The notes under the pieces are model-generated. The model did no database searches. It was given only the letters and a program-made list of their open reading frames with translations, and had not been told where the DNA came from. Below are positions 58,746 to 64,000 of a stretch of DNA of 64,000 nucleotides, in pieces. Origin of the DNA: an uncultured Lachnospiraceae bacterium (lineage in GTDB: Bacteria > Bacillota > Clostridia > Lachnospirales > Lachnospiraceae); assembly GCA_910578175.1 (NCBI GenBank), contig CAJTPF010000012.1, positions 1-64,000 of the forward strand, in the 5' to 3' direction. Each line of letters begins with the position of its first letter. Positions within the stretch are counted from its first letter, which is position 1. Both the position numbers and the translations under genes were made by a program.

Positions 58746-61700
58746 ATGGAGCAAAACAGAATGCGTCCGGTCAAATCAGGAAAAAGCGTTAGAATGAGCT
58801 ATTCGAGGCAGAAAGAGGTTCTCGGGATGCCTAACCTTATCGAGATCCAGAAGGATTCTTACCACTGGTTTCTGACTGACGGACTGAAAGAAGTGTTTAA
58901 CGACATCTCACCAATTGAAGACTTTACAGAGCATTTGAGCTTGGAATTCGTAGATTTTCAGTTGTGTGAAGATGAAGCAAAGTATTCTATTGAGGAATGC
59001 AAGGAAAGAGATGCAACTTATGCTGCGCCGCTGAAGGTAAAGGTAAGACTCAATAAAAAAGAAACCGGAGAAATCAGTGAACATGAGATATTCATGGGTG
59101 ATTTGCCATTGATGACCGCTACTGGTACATTCGTGATTAACGGCGCCGAACGTGTAATCGTCAGTCAGTTAGTTCGTTCCCCTGGCATATATTATGGTAT
59201 AGCACATGACAAGATAGGTAAAGAATTGTACTCATGCACGGTAATTCCTAACAGAGGAGCATGGCTGGAATATGAAACGGATTCCAATGATGTATTTTAT
59301 GTTCGTGTGGATAGGACAAGAAAAGTTCCGGTTACAGTATTGATCCGTGCTTTGGGTTATGGAACAAATGCCGAGATTATCGATCTGTTCGGCGAAGAAC
59401 CAAAGATTTTAGCAAGCTTTGCAAAGGACACTTCTGATAACTATCAGGATGGTCTTTTGGAATTATATAAGAAAATCCGACCAGGCGAGCCGTTAGCTGT
59501 TGAAAGCGCGGAAAGCCTTATTTCCAGTATGTTTTTTGACGCCAGACGTTATGATCTGGCAAAGGTGGGACGTTATAAATTTAATAAGAAGCTTGCGCTT
59601 AAAAACAGAATAAAGAATCAGATACTGGCGGAATCCGTAGTTGATGCATCAACCGGTGAAATACTTGCGGAAGCAGGTACCAAAGTGACCGAAGAACTGG
59701 CATTGGCGATTCAGAATGCGGCAGTACCTTTTGTATGGATCCAGACGGAAGAGAGAAATGTAAAAGTCATTTCCAATATGATGGTTGACATCAGTTCCTA
59801 TGTGGATTTTGACTGCAGGGAACTGGGAGTGACGGAACTGGTATTTTATCCGGTATTATCCCGGATTCTGGAGGAGAATACGGAGGAGGAAGATTTAAAA
59901 ACGGCGATCAAAAAGAATATTGCCGAACTGATTCCGAAACATATAACAAAGGAAGATATCATTGCTTCCATTAATTATAATATGCATCTGGAAGGCGGCA
60001 TTGGTAATTCCGATGATATTGACCATTTGGGCAACAGACGTATCCGTGCGGTAGGTGAATTACTGCAGAACCAGTACAGGATCGGTTTGTCCAGAATGGA
60101 GAGAGTGGTTCGTGAACGAATGACCACCCAGGATATGTCGGATGTATCACCGCAGGGACTGATCAACATTAAACCGGTAACCGCGGCAGTGAAGGAGTTC
60201 TTCGGAAGTTCCCAGCTGTCCCAGTTTATGGATCAGAATAATCCGCTGGGTGAGCTGACGCATAAAAGACGTTTATCAGCACTGGGACCGGGCGGTCTGT
60301 CCAGAGACCGGGCCGGATTTGAGGTTCGTGACGTACATTATTCCCACTATGGAAGAATGTGTCCGATTGAGACACCGGAAGGTCCGAACATCGGTCTGAT
60401 CAACTCGCTGGCAACTTATGCAAGAATAAATGAATACGGATTTATCGAAGCGCCGTATCGTGTGGTAGATAAGACTACCGACCCTGAGAATCCTGTTGTT
60501 ACCGATGAAATCTGGTATTTAACGGCAGATGAAGAGGATGATTATATAGTTGCCCAGGCGAATGAGCCGCTGGATGAGGAAGGACATTTTGTAAATTCCA
60601 ATGTTTCCGGCCGTTACAGAGAAGAAACTTCCGAGTTTCAGAAACAGAATGTTGATCTGATGGACGTTTCGCCGAAGATGGTATTTTCGGTGGCAACATC
60701 CATGATACCGTTCCTGGAAAACGACGATGCAAACCGTGCGCTGATGGGTTCCAACATGCAGCGTCAGGCGGTGCCTCTTCTGACTACGGAAGCGCCTGTA
60801 GTGGGCACCGGTATCGAGCATAAGGCGGCGGTGGACTCCGGCGTGTGCGTTTGTGCGAAAAAAGCAGGCGTGGTGGAACGTTCCACATCAAAGGAAATAT
60901 CCATCCGCTATGACGACGATAAACAATTAGAGACTTATAAACTGATCAAGTTTGCAAGAAGTAACCAGAGCAACTGTTATAACCAGAAGCCTATCGTATT
61001 TAAAGGAGAACATGTAGAAGCCGGACAGGTGATCGCGGACGGAGCGTCTACTTCCAACGGTGAGATTGCGCTGGGTAAAAATCCGTTGATCGGATTTATG
61101 ACCTGGGAAGGTTATAATTATGAAGATGCGGTACTTTTAAGTGAAAAGCTGGTTCAGAATGACGTATATACATCGGTTCATATTGAAGAATATGAAGCGG
61201 AATCCAGAGATACCAAACTGGGACCGGAAGAGATCACAAGAGATGTTCCGGGCGTAGGCGACGATGCCCTTAAGAATCTGGATGAGAGAGGAATCATCCG
61301 GATCGGAGCGGAAGTAAGAGCTGGAGATATTCTGGTGGGAAAGGTTACTCCGAAGGGAGAGACTGAACTGACCGCCGAAGAGAGACTGTTAAGAGCTATT
61401 TTTGGTGAAAAAGCAAGAGAAGTCAGGGATACATCCCTGAAAGTTCCTCACGGCGAATATGGTATCGTTGTGGATGCCAAGGTATTTACAAGGGAAAATG
61501 GCGACGAACTGGCGCCGGGTGTGAATCAGACCGTCCGTATCTATATTGCCCAGAAGAGAAAAATCTCCGTGGGTGACAAGATGGCCGGCCGTCACGGTAA
61601 CAAGGGTGTGGTTTCCCGGGTACTGCCGGTAGAAGATATGCCGTTCCTGCCAAACGGACGTCCGCTGGATATCGTTTTAAACCCGTTGGGCGTGCCTTCC

Positions 61701-62612
61701 CGTATGAATATCGGACAGGTGTTGGAAATTCATTTAAGTCTTGCTGCAAAAGCCCTTGGATTTAATGTGGCAACCCCTGTATTCGACGGTGCAAAGGAAA
61801 ATGACATTATGGATACCCTTGATCTGGCAAATGATTATGTCAATACATCCTGGGAAGAATTTGAAGAAAAGTATAAAGATATTGTGAATCCTGAGATCAT
61901 GCAGTATCTTTCAGATAACAGAGCCCACAGAAAAGAGTGGGCAGGCGTTCCGATCACCAGAGACGGTAAAGTCCAGCTCAGAGACGGACGTACCGGCGAA
62001 TTTTTTGACGGTAAGGTTACCATCGGACATATGCACTACTTAAAGCTTCATCATTTGGTTGACGATAAGATCCATGCCCGTTCAACGGGTCCTTACTCAC
62101 TGGTTACCCAGCAGCCGCTGGGCGGTAAGGCGCAGTTCGGCGGTCAGAGATTCGGTGAGATGGAAGTCTGGGCGTTGGAGGCATATGGCGCTTCTTATAC
62201 GCTGCAGGAGATTCTGACGGTTAAATCCGATGACGTGGTGGGCCGTGTGAAAACCTATGAAGCCATCATCAAAGGCCGTAATATACCGGAACCGGGTATA
62301 CCGGAATCCTTCAAAGTATTGTTAAAGGAACTGCAGTCACTGGCACTGGATGTAAAGGTATTACGGGAAGATAATACGGAAGTCGATATGAAGGAAAATA
62401 TTGATGAAGCAACTATTTCCTATAATTCGGTAATGTCGGAAGATAAGAATTATAACCAGAATAATAATGAAGATTTTGGAAAACTTGGATATCAGACACA
62501 GCAGATTTCAGAGGACGGATTCGAAGATGTAGCGCCGGAAGAAGATCTGGACGGCGAATTTGAAGAAGAATTAATCTTGGATGAATCCTATGATGATTCA
62601 ATTGAAGAATAG
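58746..62612 (+). CDS. rpoB: DNA-directed RNA polymerase beta subunit
   Basis: The catalytic polymerase subunit, 1288 residues by my choice of start. I prefer the ATG at 58746 because AAGGGG (58732-58737) is at normal distance; an ATG two codons earlier is too close. The rifampicin-binding region near residues 485-560 is clear (S-S-Q-L-S-Q-F-M-D-Q-N-N, then T-H-K-R-R-L-S-A-L-G-P-G-G-L), with the Asp, His and Ser residues of sensitive enzymes present. The I-E-T-P-E-G-P-N-I-G-L motif follows. The C-terminal 100 residues include the acidic tail typical of Clostridia. It is 15 bases upstream of rpoC. Confidence 0.97.
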   Translation: MEQNRMRPVKSGKSVRMSYSRQKEVLGMPNLIEIQKDSYHWFLTDGLKEVFNDISPIEDFTEHLSLEFVDFQLCEDEAKYSIEECKERDATYAAPLKVKVRLNKKETGEISEHEIFMGDLPLMTATGTFVINGAERVIVSQLVRSPGIYYGIAHDKIGKELYSCTVIPNRGAWLEYETDSNDVFYVRVDRTRKVPVTVLIRALGYGTNAEIIDLFGEEPKILASFAKDTSDNYQDGLLELYKKIRPGEPLAVESAESLISSMFFDARRYDLAKVGRYKFNKKLALKNRIKNQILAESVVDASTGEILAEAGTKVTEELALAIQNAAVPFVWIQTEERNVKVISNMMVDISSYVDFDCRELGVTELVFYPVLSRILEENTEEEDLKTAIKKNIAELIPKHITKEDIIASINYNMHLEGGIGNSDDIDHLGNRRIRAVGELLQNQYRIGLSRMERVVRERMTTQDMSDVSPQGLINIKPVTAAVKEFFGSSQLSQFMDQNNPLGELTHKRRLSALGPGGLSRDRAGFEVRDVHYSHYGRMCPIETPEGPNIGLINSLATYARINEYGFIEAPYRVVDKTTDPENPVVTDEIWYLTADEEDDYIVAQANEPLDEEGHFVNSNVSGRYREETSEFQKQNVDLMDVSPKMVFSVATSMIPFLENDDANRALMGSNMQRQAVPLLTTEAPVVGTGIEHKAAVDSGVCVCAKKAGVVERSTSKEISIRYDDDKQLETYKLIKFARSNQSNCYNQKPIVFKGEHVEAGQVIADGASTSNGEIALGKNPLIGFMTWEGYNYEDAVLLSEKLVQNDVYTSVHIEEYEAESRDTKLGPEEITRDVPGVGDDALKNLDERGIIRIGAEVRAGDILVGKVTPKGETELTAEERLLRAIFGEKAREVRDTSLKVPHGEYGIVVDAKVFTRENGDELAPGVNQTVRIYIAQKRKISVGDKMAGRHGNKGVVSRVLPVEDMPFLPNGRPLDIVLNPLGVPSRMNIGQVLEIHLSLAAKALGFNVATPVFDGAKENDIMDTLDLANDYVNTSWEEFEEKYKDIVNPEIMQYLSDNRAHRKEWAGVPITRDGKVQLRDGRTGEFFDGKVTIGHMHYLKLHHLVDDKIHARSTGPYSLVTQQPLGGKAQFGGQRFGEMEVWALEAYGASYTLQEILTVKSDDVVGRVKTYEAIIKGRNIPEPGIPESFKVLLKELQSLALDVKVLREDNTEVDMKENIDEATISYNSVMSEDKNYNQNNNEDFGKLGYQTQQISEDGFEDVAPEEDLDGEFEEELILDESYDDSIEE

Positions 62613-62627
62613 AAGGGAGTGTCTTGG

Positions 62628-64000
62628 ATGCCTGAAACAAATAATGAAACATATCAGCAGATGACATTTGATAAGATCCGAATCGGTCTTGCATCCCCTG
62701 ATAAGATCAGAGAATGGTCTTACGGCGAGGTAAAAAAACCGGAAACCATTAATTACAGGACATTGAAACCGGAACGGGACGGTTTGTTCTGTGAGAAGAT
62801 TTTCGGACCGAGCAAGGACTGGGAATGTCACTGTGGAAAATATAAGAAGATCAGATATAAAGGCGTGATTTGTGACAGATGTGGTGTGGAAGTTACAAAG
62901 GCCAGCGTGAGAAGAGAGCGTATGGGTTCCATCGAACTTGCGGCTCCGGTATCCCATATCTGGTATTTCAAGGGAATTCCCAGCCGTATGGGTCTGATCC
63001 TGGACCTGTCTCCACGTACATTGGAGAAGGTGTTATACTTTGCATCTTATATCGTACTGGATGCAGGCGAAACCGAACTGATGTATAAGCAGGTTCTTTC
63101 TGAAAAGGAATACAGAGAGGCATATGATAAATACGGTTCTGCCTTTAAAGTAGGAATGGGTGCGGAAGCAGTGCTGGAACTGCTTCAGGCCATCGATCTG
63201 GAAAAGGAATCCGAAGAACTGAAGAGTGCATTAGAGGATTCCACCGGTCAGAAACGTGCAAAGATTATTAAGAGACTGGAAGTTGTTGAGGCATTTAAGG
63301 CATCCGGCAATAAACCGGAGTGGATGATACTTCAGGTCATTCCTGTCATCCCACCGGATCTAAGACCTATGGTCCAGCTGGACGGCGGACGTTTCGCTAC
63401 TTCCGATTTAAATGACTTATACAGAAGGATCATTAACAGAAATAACCGTCTGGAGCGTCTGCTGGAACTGGGCGCACCTGAGATCATCGTAAGAAATGAA
63501 AAGAGAATGCTGCAGGAAGCGGTAGACGCCCTGATCGACAACGGTCGCCGGGGACGTCCGGTAACCGGACCGGGAAATCGTGCCCTGAAGTCTCTTTCCG
63601 ATATGTTAAAAGGTAAGCAGGGACGGTTCCGTCAGAATCTGCTGGGTAAACGTGTGGACTATTCCGGACGTTCGGTTATCGTAGTCGGACCGGAACTTAA
63701 AATATACCAATGCGGTCTGCCAAAGGAAATGGCTATTGAGCTGTTCAAACCATTTGTTATCCGTCAGCTTACCGCTAACGGAACGGCACATAACGTTAAG
63801 AGTGCAAAGAAGATGGTGGAACGTCTGCAGACAGAAGTATGGGATGTTCTCGAAGATGTGATCAAAGAACATCCGGTTATGTTAAACCGTGCGCCTACGC
63901 TACACAGACTTGGTATTCAGGCGTTTGAGCCTATTCTGGTGGAAGGTAAGGCGATCAAGCTGCATCCGCTGGTATGTACTGCGTTTAACGCCGATTTTGA
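62628..64000 (+). CDS. rpoC: DNA-directed RNA polymerase beta' subunit (3' end outside window)
   Basis: The first 457 residues of RpoC are present, with the start at ATG 62628 after AAGGGAG (62613-62619). The zinc-binding motif C-H-C-G-K then C-D-R-C-G near residues 67-86 is intact. The segment C-T-A-F-N-A-D-F at the window edge is the start of the N-A-D-F-D-G-D magnesium motif, cut after Phe. The reading frame is open to base 64000. It is co-transcribed with rpoB. No anomalies are seen. Confidence 0.97.
   Translation, partial: MPETNNETYQQMTFDKIRIGLASPDKIREWSYGEVKKPETINYRTLKPERDGLFCEKIFGPSKDWECHCGKYKKIRYKGVICDRCGVEVTKASVRRERMGSIELAAPVSHIWYFKGIPSRMGLILDLSPRTLEKVLYFASYIVLDAGETELMYKQVLSEKEYREAYDKYGSAFKVGMGAEAVLELLQAIDLEKESEELKSALEDSTGQKRAKIIKRLEVVEAFKASGNKPEWMILQVIPVIPPDLRPMVQLDGGRFATSDLNDLYRRIINRNNRLERLLELGAPEIIVRNEKRMLQEAVDALIDNGRRGRPVTGPGNRALKSLSDMLKGKQGRFRQNLLGKRVDYSGRSVIVVGPELKIYQCGLPKEMAIELFKPFVIRQLTANGTAHNVKSAKKMVERLQTEVWDVLEDVIKEHPVMLNRAPTLHRLGIQAFEPILVEGKAIKLHPLVCTAFNADF

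Noticed and set aside
1..64000. CRISPR arrays, insertion sequences, tRNA or rRNA genes, phage genes
   Set aside because: I saw no regularly spaced repeats, transposase motifs, cloverleaf patterns or rRNA-like stretches (apart from the short L1-site copies) in the window.

Overview
The window looks like a motile, low-G+C Gram-positive of the class Clostridia, most likely Lachnospiraceae. The evidence is the flagellar gene order (flgK-flgK-flgL-fliW-csrA-flaG-fliD-fliS-chaperone-flagellin), purine-rich GGAGG ribosome binding sites, a zinc-type L33, and the order rpmG-secE-nusG-rplK-rplA-rplJ-rplL-rpoB-rpoC. All family names come from reading motifs by eye; no database search was run.

Layout. 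1-8641: late flagellar operon with two tandem FlgK proteins (the first cut by the window edge), FlgL, the FliW/CsrA pair, FlaG, an enlarged FliD, FliS and a small chaperone. 8642-9724: flagellin with a sigma-28 promoter, a leader with CsrA-type GGA motifs and a terminator. 9759-13712: a phosphatase-superfamily protein, an IspD/TarI-like cytidylyltransferase and an SDR epimerase. 13716-34940: a long + strand glycosylation operon that opens with a sigma-28-like promoter. It holds several glycosyltransferases, a double Maf (DUF115) protein, a fused CMP-sugar synthetase/PseG protein, a NeuB-type synthase, a WecE-type aminotransferase, a PglD-type transferase, and WbqC, CgeB-like and pyruvyltransferase-like proteins. 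35096-48070: a second block with a recognisable pseudaminic acid route (PseB, PseF, PseI, PseG, PseC). Inside it sit a VioB-like acyltransferase, an FkbH-like protein, an acyl carrier protein and a VOC protein. 48113-54848: a sodium symporter, a FliD paralogue, a secreted papain-like protein, a membrane-anchored protein and an AgrC/LytTR two-component pair. 54954-64000: the housekeeping ribosomal protein and RNA polymerase region, with L1- and L10-type RNA control elements.

How it fits together. The 9.8-48 kb island most likely makes and attaches sugars to flagellin. The Maf-type protein, two nonulosonic acid gene sets and sigma-28-like promoters in front of both sugar blocks tie glycan synthesis to late flagellar assembly. 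The most novel part is an FkbH + ACP + VioB-like acyltransferase cassette inside the pseudaminic acid operon. No GNAT-type PseH is seen there, so the N-4 position of the sugar may receive an unusual, possibly glyceryl, acyl group from an acyl carrier protein.
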